Shown here: positions 7,636 through 15,771 of the stretch, piece after piece | How positions within the stretch are numbered: position 1 is the stretch's first letter | Layout: each line of letters starts with the position of its first letter | Assembly (NCBI GenBank): GCA_016793095.1 | Contig: JAEUJQ010000078.1 | Location: 1-64,000, forward strand | From: Myxococcaceae bacterium | GTDB lineage: Bacteria > Myxococcota > Myxococcia > Myxococcales > Myxococcaceae | Direction of reading: 5' to 3' | DNA length: 64,000 bases | The notes under the pieces: generated by a model | Databases searched by the model: none | The model's input: only the letters and a program-made list of their open reading frames with translations | Told to the model about the DNA's origin: nothing | Program-made: the position numbers and the translations under genes

Positions 7636-8990
7636 TGCGAACACTCAACGCAGTGTTTCTGGCCGGCATGCTTGCGAACTGCTCCGTGCTCATCGGTGAT
7701 GGACCCGGGCTCGTTGGCAAGAAGTGCACGACCAACGAGCAGTGCGGTGCTGAAGCACGTTGCCTCGCGGGCACGTGCGTCGCGCTCGACGGTGGGGCTG
7801 GCGGTGGCTCGACAGGCGGTGGCTCCACAGGCGGTGGCTCGACAGGCGGGGGCTCGACAGCGGGCGGGTCGACAGCGGGCGGGTCGATGGCTGGCGGTTC
7901 GACAGCGGGCGGTTCGACAGCGGGTGGCTCAACGGCCGGTGGCTCGGTCGGTGGGGGCTCGACCGCTGGTGGCGCGGCTGGAGGCGCCGCGGCTGGCGGT
8001 GCCGCAGGCGGGGTGGTTCCCTTCAACAACACCTGGACGCGGATCCTCGATGGGGGCATCACCGTCCGTGCCGGTATGGCGTTCGAGGACGACGCGGATT
8101 CCGGCGTCACGTTCCTCTACGGAGGTTTCTCAGGCACGACCTACCAGACCGACACGTGGCGACTGACCAGCGCCGGCTGGCAACAGGTCCTCGCGAACGG
8201 CACTCCGCCCACCGCCAGAGCCGGCGCCGCCGTCGCTTTCGACGCCGCTCGTCGCCAGGTGGTTGTGCACGGTGGGAACCTCGAGGGTCAGGCGTGCTGC
8301 GACAACACGACGTGGATCTTCGACGTCGCGACGACGACCTGGTCGCAGGTCTCCTCGACCGGCCCCGCGCGGAGTATGGCGGCCATGGCGTTCGACCCGA
8401 CGCGGAACGTCATCTTCCTCTTCGGCGGCCGCGCGCCCGACACGAGCGACAGCGACCAGACCTGGCAGTTCAACGGCTCCGCGTGGACGCAGGTGACGGT
8501 CAGCTCATCGCCTCCTGCGCGAGAAGCGCACGTCGCGTTCGTCGACCCCGCGACCGGCAACTTCTTCGTCTCAGGCGGCGCCACAAGCGTGTCGAATCCG
8601 TACGCGGGCAGGAGCGATACCTGGGTGCTCCAGGGAGTCGGCACCGGGAGCGTTCGCTGGAACGCTGTCACCAGTCCCGCCTACGCGCCCGTTCGGTTTG
8701 GCGCCTCCATCGCATACGACCCTCTTCGCCGCCTGTTCGTCATGTTCGGCGGAGTCCAGACCGGACCCTCGCCGGGCGTGCTCCTGAACGACACGTGGAC
8801 GTTCGACCCCTCCAACCTCCAGTGGACGATGGGACACAACGGCGTCGCGCCACTCACGTCTCCCTCACCGCGCCATCGGTTCGGACTCACCTGGGTTACG
8901 CGCCTGAGGCGCACGACGTTGTTCGGCGGAACCACCGACTACAGCACCACGGCGCAGAACAACGAGGTCTGGGTCTACGGCGGCCCCTGA
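7635..8990 (+). CDS. Kelch-propeller lipoprotein (second of two)
   Basis: 451 aa, start coupled to the previous stop. Same plan as its neighbour: signal peptide, headpiece CSVLIGDGPGLVGKKC with QCGAEARC, a linker of repeated GGGSTAGGS units (about 7795-8015), then six kelch blades (FLYGG, VVHGG, FLFGG, FVSGG, VMFGG, TLFGG). The two kelch genes are clear tandem duplicates diverging mainly in linker length. Cys at the lipid position is preceded by LAN, an unusual lipobox. The pair probably present propellers on the outer surface; partners are unknown. Confidence 0.85.
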   Translation: MRTLNAVFLAGMLANCSVLIGDGPGLVGKKCTTNEQCGAEARCLAGTCVALDGGAGGGSTGGGSTGGGSTGGGSTAGGSTAGGSMAGGSTAGGSTAGGSTAGGSVGGGSTAGGAAGGAAAGGAAGGVVPFNNTWTRILDGGITVRAGMAFEDDADSGVTFLYGGFSGTTYQTDTWRLTSAGWQQVLANGTPPTARAGAAVAFDAARRQVVVHGGNLEGQACCDNTTWIFDVATTTWSQVSSTGPARSMAAMAFDPTRNVIFLFGGRAPDTSDSDQTWQFNGSAWTQVTVSSSPPAREAHVAFVDPATGNFFVSGGATSVSNPYAGRSDTWVLQGVGTGSVRWNAVTSPAYAPVRFGASIAYDPLRRLFVMFGGVQTGPSPGVLLNDTWTFDPSNLQWTMGHNGVAPLTSPSPRHRFGLTWVTRLRRTTLFGGTTDYSTTAQNNEVWVYGGP

Positions 8991-9035
8991 CGAAAGCGCG
9001 TTGCCGCTGCGCCGAGCCATGGTCCAATCCCGCGC

Positions 9036-11201
9036 GTGACGCGCAACGGCCGCCTCCTCACCGTGCTGGGCTCCGCGCTCCTCGCCACGCTGACGGCGGC
9101 GCTGCTGCCGCGTGAGCTCGAGTGGCGCGTCGAAGACCAGCTCGTGCGCACCTTCCGCTCGGGCGCGCTGCGCTCGACCACCGTCACCATCGTCGCCATC
9201 GACGACCGCACCCTCGAAGGCGTCGCCGCGAACGAGGCGCACCGGCTCGAGTTCGGAGACTGGCCCTACGACCGCACCCTCTGGGGCCGCGTCGTGCTGC
9301 ACCTCGGAAAGCTCGGCGCCCGCGCGGTGGTGCTCGACGGCACGCTCGAAGGCCGCCGTGATGACGGCGCCGGTGACGAGAACCTCGCCGAAGCGCTCCG
9401 CACGCCGGGCGCCCTGCCCTTCTTCGCGGGCCTCTCCACCACCGCCATCGCGCTGCTCCTGCCAGCCGACGCGCCGCTGCGAACGCCGCTCACCCTCGAC
9501 GGCGTCACGCCCCGCGCGCTCGACCGCCTCGACCGTCACGACGCGCAGGGCGCGACGACCTCCCGCATCCCCCTCCGCCCGCAGCCTCCGAGCGCCGCCC
9601 TCGCGACCGCCGTCACCCGCTGGGGCCTGCTCGACGCCGAGGCCGACGACGACGGCGTGCTGCGCCGCACCACCTTCGCGCGTGGAGACGAGAACGGTCC
9701 CTGGCCCACGCTCGCCCTCGCCGTCGCGAGCCACCTCACGAAGACCACGCCTCGACTGACGCCCGGCGCGCTCACCGTCGGCGACCGCACCGTCCCGCTC
9801 GGCGGCGCGGCGACGGCCCGCCTCGACTACGGCGGCCGCCTGCTGGAGCGCTTCGACACGCTCTCGCTGTTCCACGTCATCGACGACCTCGGCAACACAC
9901 CTCCGACGCTGCCGCGAGAGCGCTTCGAGGGCCGCGTCATCGTGCTCGCTGGCTTCGCCCTCGGCACCGCAGACGTCCGCGCGACCCCGTTCGAGCGCTC
10001 CACACCCGGCGTGGTGAAGCACGCAACCGAGCTCGACGCGCTGCTCGGCACTGGCAGCTTCCTCCGCGCGACCCCCACGTGGTTCACGCTGCTCTTCGCC
10101 GCGGTGCTCGGCGGCCTCACCTCGTTCCTCGTCACGCGCTCGCGCCGCGCCATCATCGAGCTCGGCGTCCCCACCGGCTTCGCCCTCGCCGTCTTCTTCG
10201 TCGCCGGTGCGCTCCTGAAGACCACCGCCCTGCTCCTCTCGCCGCTTGCCCTCGTCGTCGGCCCGCTGCTCGCCGGCGCGCTCTCGGCCGTCGCCAACCG
10301 CGTCTCCGTCTCGAAGGACAAGGACCTGCTGCGCGACACCTTCGGCCGCTACATGGAGCGCCAGCTCGTCGATCAGCTCGTCGACGGAAAGGACCTGCGC
10401 GCGCTCGACGCGAAGGTCGAAGACATCACCGTCTTCTTCTCCGACATCAAAGGCTTCTCGGCGTTCTCGGAAGCGCTGCGCGACAAGCCCGAGGTCTTGA
10501 AGCGCGTGCTCAACGTCTACCTGACGCGCGTGACGAAGGTGCTCTTCGACGAGGGCGCCTGCATCGACAAGTACATCGGCGACGCGGTGGTGGCGCTCTT
10601 CGGGGCGCCCGTGCCCATGAAGGACCACGCCGGCCGCGCGTGCCTCGCCGCCCTGCGCGTGCAGGAAGCGCTGCGCGAGCTCAACGCGGAGTTCGCGAAG
10701 GAGGGGCTGCCAGACGTCTCCACTCGCATCGGGCTCAACACCGACGCGCTCCTCGTCGGCAACTTCGGCTCAGAGCAGCTCACCGACTACACCGCCATCG
10801 GCGACGGCATGAACCTGGCCGCGCGCCTCGAGGCCGCGAACAAGGCGTTCGGCACCTCCATCCTCGTCGGGCCTGAGACCGCCCGGCGCGTGCACGGCGT
10901 CGTCGAGGTGCGCGAGCTCGACTCGGTGCGCGTCGCGGGCAAACAGGAGATCATCCCCGTCTTCGAGGTGATGGGGCGCGCGGGCCACCTCACGCCGACG
11001 CAGCTGCGCCTCAGAGACCTCTACGCCCAGGCGCTCGAGGCGTGGCGCCAGCGCAAGCCCGCCGAGGCGACGCGGCTGCTCGACGCGGCCCTGCAGCTCG
11101 TCCCTGACGACGGCCCCTCGCTCGCGCTGCGGGTGCGCTCCGAGTCGGCGCAGTGGGAGCCCGTCTCGCTCATCGACCCGATTCGCAACCTGAAGAAGTA
11201 G
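9036..11201 (+). CDS. CHASE2-domain adenylate/guanylate cyclase
   Basis: 721 aa, GTG start. A membrane segment near residues 8-25 is followed by a periplasmic CHASE2 sensor (about 30-345; VTIVAIDDRTLEG, DWPYDRTLWG and RATPFERSTPGV are typical), then two to three membrane helices (about 348-430) and a class III nucleotide cyclase domain (about 440-640). Metal ligands Asp470 (FFSDIKGFS) and Asp516 (YIGDAVVALFG) and the catalytic Asn593/Arg597 (GMNLAARLE) are all present, so it should be active. It would make cAMP or cGMP in response to an extracytoplasmic cue. The last 70 residues look like a TPR-type helical tail. The next gene starts 7 bp later, so the two are probably co-transcribed. Confidence 0.93.
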   Translation: MTRNGRLLTVLGSALLATLTAALLPRELEWRVEDQLVRTFRSGALRSTTVTIVAIDDRTLEGVAANEAHRLEFGDWPYDRTLWGRVVLHLGKLGARAVVLDGTLEGRRDDGAGDENLAEALRTPGALPFFAGLSTTAIALLLPADAPLRTPLTLDGVTPRALDRLDRHDAQGATTSRIPLRPQPPSAALATAVTRWGLLDAEADDDGVLRRTTFARGDENGPWPTLALAVASHLTKTTPRLTPGALTVGDRTVPLGGAATARLDYGGRLLERFDTLSLFHVIDDLGNTPPTLPRERFEGRVIVLAGFALGTADVRATPFERSTPGVVKHATELDALLGTGSFLRATPTWFTLLFAAVLGGLTSFLVTRSRRAIIELGVPTGFALAVFFVAGALLKTTALLLSPLALVVGPLLAGALSAVANRVSVSKDKDLLRDTFGRYMERQLVDQLVDGKDLRALDAKVEDITVFFSDIKGFSAFSEALRDKPEVLKRVLNVYLTRVTKVLFDEGACIDKYIGDAVVALFGAPVPMKDHAGRACLAALRVQEALRELNAEFAKEGLPDVSTRIGLNTDALLVGNFGSEQLTDYTAIGDGMNLAARLEAANKAFGTSILVGPETARRVHGVVEVRELDSVRVAGKQEIIPVFEVMGRAGHLTPTQLRLRDLYAQALEAWRQRKPAEATRLLDAALQLVPDDGPSLALRVRSESAQWEPVSLIDPIRNLKK

Positions 11202-11208
11202 AAGCGCC

Positions 11209-13053
11209 ATGCCGAACAAGCGCTGGCTGGCCATCGCCCTCCTCATGCTCGCCGCGGGCCTCGGCGCCCTCGCGCTCTTCGACACCGCCGCGCCGGCCGT
11301 GCCCGTCCCCGCCTTCACCTTCGCCGACGCCGGGCCGCTGCGCCTGACGCGCGCGCCGTCGTCCTTCACGGTGCAGGGCGCGCCGGTGCCGACCGCGCTC
11401 GTCACCCCGACCACCTCTGGCGCCTGCATCACCGGCGCCGTCGTCGACGCCGTCACCGGCGCTGGCCTCGCAGGCGCGACCGTCACCTTCTCCACCTTCG
11501 CGGGCGCCGTCTCGACGACCACCGGCCGCGACGGGCGCTTCGAGCTGAAGACCCGGGCTGACGGCGTCATCTCGGTCGCCGAGGTCGCCGCCCCCAACCA
11601 CTTCCCCTTCCGACCCACGTGGGGCCAGTCGCGGCTGCAGTTGTCGCTCGTCGAAGGGGTGTGCATCACCGGGCTCACGCTCTCGCTCGTGCCGCGCCTC
11701 GAGTACGAGGGCGAAGTCGTCGACCCTGGGGACGAACCCGTCGAGGGCGCCCGCGTCACTGTCTCGACGGAGCACGAACCACCGGGTGCAGCGCTCGTCA
11801 CCAACTCCGACGGCCGCTTCCGGTTCCATGCAGTCGATGGCGCACTCGTCGTCGCGACCCACCCGCGCTTCGCGAGCGCCTTCGCCGTCGTCGACTTCCG
11901 CGTCTCGGCGACGAAGCAGCTCACGCTCCGACTCGGCCGCCGGGACCCCGACGCCGGGCCCACGTCGGTGATGCTCGACGGGCTCGTGCTCGACGAGGCG
12001 GACGCCGGTGTGCCAGGCGCGTTGGTGCGCGTCCACCGAACGCTGTCGAGCGGCGAGGGCTCCTTCGAGCGCCTCGAGGCCTCCCTCGAAACCGATGCGC
12101 GTGGGGCGTTCCACCTCGAGCTGGAGTCGCCGGGGCCGTGGCGCGTTCAGGCCTCGACGGCCGCGCGCGTCTCGCCGCCGTTGGACACCCTCGGTGGTCC
12201 AGTCGTGCTGCGCCTCGACCGCGGAGCCTCGCTCGAGGGCACCGTCCGCGACGACGAGGGTCACGCCGTCGCCTCCTTCTCGCTGCTCCTCCAACGCCAG
12301 CTCGGAGCGCTGCAGCTCGACGCCCTCGAGCCACACCACGTCGTCGACCCGCGGGGACACTTTCACCTCGCCGGCCTGGCCCCGGGCCGCTACCAGGTGA
12401 GCGCCATCGCGCCTGGCCTCGCGCCCGCACCGCCGGTGAGCGTCGACCTCGTCGCGGGTGGTGACGAGACCGTCGACCTGCGCCTCGGCGTCGGGGCCTC
12501 ACTCTCCGGCTCCGTGCTCGATCGCGACTCACGCAGCCCGCTTCAGGGCGCTCGCTTGTCGCTCGAGCAGACCCGAGACGAGCCGGTCGCGGCGTTGGCC
12601 GTCGCGCGCACCGACGAGCGGGGCGCGTTCACGCTGCAAGGGCTGCCGCAGGGCCGCCACTCCCTCTTCATCGCCGCCGCGAGCCATCACGCCCGGCTGG
12701 TCTCCGTCGAGCTGAAGCCCGGCGCCAACGGGCCCCTCACCATCGACCTCGGGACGGTTCCCGACGGCGGCACACCCCAGCTCGAGCTCGTCGGCATCGG
12801 GGCCGTGTTGAAGGCGTCGGGCGACGCGCTCGTCATCGAGCGCACCGTCGAGGGCGGCGGCGCGGCCGAGGCGGGCCTCGTTCCCGGCGACCTCGTCCTC
12901 TCCATCGACGGCACCCCGACCGCGACGCTCGGCTTCGCGGGCGCCATCGAGCGAATCCGCGGCGCCGAGGACACGACCGTCACGCTCGAGGTGCGGCGCC
13001 AGTCCAGTGCGGTGGAGAGCGTTACGGTGCGCCGCCGGCGAATCAGCCGCTGA
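11209..13053 (+). CDS. Membrane-anchored protein with carboxypeptidase-regulatory folds and a PDZ domain
   Basis: 614 aa. An N-terminal membrane anchor (residues 6-25) precedes several repeats of the carboxypeptidase-regulatory/CnaB-like beta-sandwich, seen as ITGAVVDAVTGAGLAGATV, LSGSVLDRDSRSPLQGARL and GAFTLQGLPQGRHSL. The last 90 residues form a PDZ domain (AAEAGLVPGDLVLSIDGTP). Such proteins usually sit in the periplasm and bind peptides or other envelope proteins. It lies 7 bp behind the cyclase, which may make it an envelope partner of the CHASE2 sensor (inference). It converges on the small lipoprotein at 13068. Confidence 0.8.
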   Translation: MPNKRWLAIALLMLAAGLGALALFDTAAPAVPVPAFTFADAGPLRLTRAPSSFTVQGAPVPTALVTPTTSGACITGAVVDAVTGAGLAGATVTFSTFAGAVSTTTGRDGRFELKTRADGVISVAEVAAPNHFPFRPTWGQSRLQLSLVEGVCITGLTLSLVPRLEYEGEVVDPGDEPVEGARVTVSTEHEPPGAALVTNSDGRFRFHAVDGALVVATHPRFASAFAVVDFRVSATKQLTLRLGRRDPDAGPTSVMLDGLVLDEADAGVPGALVRVHRTLSSGEGSFERLEASLETDARGAFHLELESPGPWRVQASTAARVSPPLDTLGGPVVLRLDRGASLEGTVRDDEGHAVASFSLLLQRQLGALQLDALEPHHVVDPRGHFHLAGLAPGRYQVSAIAPGLAPAPPVSVDLVAGGDETVDLRLGVGASLSGSVLDRDSRSPLQGARLSLEQTRDEPVAALAVARTDERGAFTLQGLPQGRHSLFIAAASHHARLVSVELKPGANGPLTIDLGTVPDGGTPQLELVGIGAVLKASGDALVIERTVEGGGAAEAGLVPGDLVLSIDGTPTATLGFAGAIERIRGAEDTTVTLEVRRQSSAVESVTVRRRRISR

Positions 13054-13067
13054 CCCGCTGCGCCCGC

Positions 13068-13460
13068 TCAGGGACAGCAGCTCGAAGAGCTCGACGACGC
13101 GCACTTCGTACAGGTCGTCTTGCAGGGCTGCCCCTTGAGGCACTGCTTGCAGTCAACGTCCGCATAGCTGCACTCGACCGCGTTCGCGGTGCCGATGAGC
13201 GTCTTGCAGGTCGCTGCATAGGCCGGCTTGCGCGGATCGCCGACCTTGACCGAGCAGCCGCACGACCCGGCGCTCACCCAGGTGCCGCCCTCGCACTGCT
13301 GAATCAAGGTCGAGCCTGAGCACTTGTACGCGCCTTCTGGCGCGCTCCCACAACCCGAGGCGCTCGCCGAGCCTCCTCCCGAGCCAGACCGGGATGAGGA
13401 ACTCGAGTCACTGCCACACCCCAGGAGTCCGACACACGCAACCATCAGAGCGAGCCGCAT
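13068..13460 (-). CDS. Small Cys-rich lipoprotein
   Basis: 130 aa from ATG 13460, which follows GGGGGTG and begins a classic lipoprotein signal peptide (lipobox LLGC, Cys15). A short Ser/Gly linker is followed by a Cys-rich domain of about 100 residues with some 14 Cys, ending CASSSSSSCCP. The Cys number and export suggest a disulfide-rich surface module. No family recognised. It is convergent with the PDZ protein, only 14 bp apart. Confidence 0.7.
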   Translation of the reverse strand: MRLALMVACVGLLGCGSDSSSSSRSGSGGGSASASGCGSAPEGAYKCSGSTLIQQCEGGTWVSAGSCGCSVKVGDPRKPAYAATCKTLIGTANAVECSYADVDCKQCLKGQPCKTTCTKCASSSSSSCCP

Positions 13461-13572
13461 GAACACCCCCGACGCGGCGCATCTGAACGCGACGTCACCG
13501 ACCTGACAACCCACGCCCGATTCGCCCCTTGCTCCTGGTCACGCCAACACGCGGTCCATGTAGGCTGCCCCT

Positions 13573-14694
13573 GTGGTGGACGACGCGTCGGTTCGGGTGC
13601 GCCTCGAGGGACGAGCCGAGCTGCTCGACGCCACGCTGCTGCGCTACCGCGTGCTGGTGAACGCGCTGAAGAGCTGGCGGTGGAAGGCGCGGCTCCGCGC
13701 CAACGTCGTCGTGTTCCAGGAGGTCGCCCGCGCGCAGGACGCCGTCGACGAGGCGCTCGCGCATGTCCTCAAGCGGGGCCACGCAGAGGAGTGGGACCCT
13801 CGCGCTGGCGTGATGGCGACCCGAGCGCAGGTCGAGAGCCTGCGCGCCGAGCTGCTCGCGCTCATCAGCCGGCGCCTCGATAGCCCCCTCGACGACCAAT
13901 CGCTGCGCCCGGGCATCGAGGCGCTCGAGACGCAGGTGCTGACGGCGCCGAGGCTGGTCCTTCCCGGCCAGCGCTGGTCCACCGCCGTCGAGGTGCTGCC
14001 CCCCAACGTGCCCGAGCTTCAGCGCGCGGTGTGGTTCGGCAAGCGCGCCGAGGCGCTCTTCGGCCGGCCCATGCAGGGCCCCGCCCGCTTGCCGATGTCA
14101 CTCGACGAGCTCGACGAGTTCATCGAGGCCTGGCCCGATGGAGTGGCGTCGCTCGACGCCGTCTGGCAGCGCCTCGTTCGCATCGACGCGACCGGCGCCA
14201 TGGTGCGGTTCCTGCGACGACGCGCGCGACGCAGCCTCACGTCGCCACCGAAGTCGGGGCCCGAGCTGCTCCTGTACACGGAGTTCTGGCGCAGCATGGC
14301 CGTGTCGAAGATGGACCAGGTGCTCAACGAGCGGCTCGCACCCATCGTCTGGCTCGAGCATGAGCGCTTCCCGCTGCTCCGCTGGCTCTGGCACCGCGAG
14401 CACAACCTGCCGGCGAAGCCCGGGCTGAACCACGAGGCCCGCGACGCCCTCTTCGAGCTCGCCTCCACGCTCGTCGACCTGCCGAGGACCTCGGAGCGCG
14501 CTCCGCTGGTGCTCGGCGGCCTCATTCCCATCGCGCGCGCCGCCGACCGCCTGCGCGCCACCGAGGACTGGGTGCGGCTGCACGACGAGCTGCGGCTGCT
14601 GGTGCGGGTCGTGTGGGCGCCCAGGCGGGTGCGCGCCCCCGAGCCCCAAGACACGCTGGAAGACCTCGTGCGCGCGCTGCGGGACAGCGGCTGA
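13573..14694 (+). CDS. Hypothetical protein, Leu/Arg-rich and helical
   Basis: 373 aa from GTG 13573 (a second GTG at 13576 is possible). No signal peptide or membrane segment is seen. It is rich in Leu, Ala, Arg and acidic residues in a pattern of long amphipathic helices; residues about 1-110 look coiled-coil-like. Codon use is that of a real gene (strong GC in third positions). No family is recognised. It is followed, 42 bp on, by the gene at 14737 and the nucleotidyltransferase at 15219, which may form one transcript with it. Confidence 0.65.
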   Translation: MVDDASVRVRLEGRAELLDATLLRYRVLVNALKSWRWKARLRANVVVFQEVARAQDAVDEALAHVLKRGHAEEWDPRAGVMATRAQVESLRAELLALISRRLDSPLDDQSLRPGIEALETQVLTAPRLVLPGQRWSTAVEVLPPNVPELQRAVWFGKRAEALFGRPMQGPARLPMSLDELDEFIEAWPDGVASLDAVWQRLVRIDATGAMVRFLRRRARRSLTSPPKSGPELLLYTEFWRSMAVSKMDQVLNERLAPIVWLEHERFPLLRWLWHREHNLPAKPGLNHEARDALFELASTLVDLPRTSERAPLVLGGLIPIARAADRLRATEDWVRLHDELRLLVRVVWAPRRVRAPEPQDTLEDLVRALRDSG

Positions 14695-14736
14695 GGCGAG
14701 CGGGCATCCCTCGCCAGAGAGAGGTAGAGTCGCGGC

Positions 14737-15246
14737 GTGTCCTCGGTTGGCGCCCTCTCGAGCTGTCCGTCGCATCGCTCGTTCTTTCGCGACCGACTGC
14801 AGCGCCTCGCGCACGACATGCCTGTCGAGACCTGGGTCCTCGAAGAAGCGAACGCCCGAGGGTACTTCGGCGCCATCGGCAGACAGAGTGAGCCGCGGGC
14901 GCCGACTCCTGGGCTCGATGACGAAGAGCTCATCGTCGCGCTCCTGATGCCGCACGCCGAGGTCGACGCCCGTCTCTTCAAGCTCATCGTGCGAATGCTG
15001 CAGCGTGCTCCCATCGACTCGGGACGACTGTGGTTGCGGGCGCGACGGGAGCGCGCCGACGTCGCCCTGTGGTGGCTGCTGTCCCAGGTGCCCTCGTCAG
15101 AGCGAACCGGCGCCATTCCCTCGCTCCTCGAGGCCGGCGCGCCACGCAACGCCAGGCCGCTCGCGTACCGGTACGACGCCCAGAGACTGCTCAAGAAACC
15201 AGCGACAGCGGAGGCACTGTGGACCAGGGCCCGGCGCTCATCCTGA
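14737..15246 (+). CDS. Putative partner of the downstream nucleotidyltransferase
   Basis: 169 aa from GTG 14737; a later ATG at 14818 is also possible. It is a soluble, helical, charged protein without recognised domain. It overlaps the following nucleotidyltransferase gene by 28 bp, an arrangement typical of toxin-antitoxin pairs in which the nucleotidyltransferase is the toxin. Assignment as antitoxin is inference from position only. Confidence 0.55.
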   Translation: MSSVGALSSCPSHRSFFRDRLQRLAHDMPVETWVLEEANARGYFGAIGRQSEPRAPTPGLDDEELIVALLMPHAEVDARLFKLIVRMLQRAPIDSGRLWLRARRERADVALWWLLSQVPSSERTGAIPSLLEAGAPRNARPLAYRYDAQRLLKKPATAEALWTRARRSS

Positions 15247-15767
15247 AGACGCTCGATGGCTTCATGACCGGGCCGGGGGTGGTTCGGCTGTTCGGTGGCG
15301 CGGCGTTCATCCTCGGCTACGGGCGCGACCGCACGACCGAGGACGCCGATCTGCTCCTCGACGACCGGGAGTGCCTGGCGCTCGTCGAGGGCGCGGGCTT
15401 CGCGGAAGCGGTCGAGGCGACCAATCGAGTCCTCGAGCCTCGTGGTCTCTACCTTGCCCACGTCTTTGGCCCGGAGCAGCAGGTGCTCGCGCCAGGCTGG
15501 CGACCGCGGTGTCGCCCGCTCTCCATCGATGGGTTGTCACGCCTTCGCGTCGAGGTGCTCGCGCCGGAAGACCTCGCGCTGACAAAGCTCGGTCGGTTCG
15601 ACGCCGCGGACGAGGACGACGTCCGGTTCCTTCTCGAGAGCAGACAGCTGGACCCTGCGCGCTGGCGTCACTCGATCGACGAAGCCATCGTACCGCCGGA
15701 GTACCGCAACCTGTTCGAAGAGGCCCGGCCGCGTGCAATCGCCCTGGCGACGGCCTTCGGCGGCTGA
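15219..15767 (+). CDS. MNT-fold nucleotidyltransferase (DUF6036/AbiEii-like)
   Basis: 182 aa. The GTG at 15219 is chosen because GGAGG stands just upstream and the conserved fold starts soon after it. The signature is VVRLFGGAAFILGYGRDRTTEDADLLL: a Gly-Gly helix start followed by the T-x-D-x-D metal motif (TEDADLL) of polymerase-beta-type nucleotidyltransferases. A later LRVEVLAPEDLALTKLGRF with DEDDVRFLL is the usual conserved second half of DUF6036 proteins. These enzymes are commonly toxins that modify tRNA or other targets. It overlaps the gene at 14737, its likely partner, and converges on the aminopeptidase gene. Confidence 0.8.
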   Translation: MDQGPALILKTLDGFMTGPGVVRLFGGAAFILGYGRDRTTEDADLLLDDRECLALVEGAGFAEAVEATNRVLEPRGLYLAHVFGPEQQVLAPGWRPRCRPLSIDGLSRLRVEVLAPEDLALTKLGRFDAADEDDVRFLLESRQLDPARWRHSIDEAIVPPEYRNLFEEARPRAIALATAFGG

Positions 15768-15771
15768 CCCG

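Noticed and set aside
8865..10628. A 587-codon open frame antisense to the cyclase gene
   Set aside because: Compositional shadow: Arg/Glu/Gly-rich low-complexity translation opposite a gene with intact cyclase residues.
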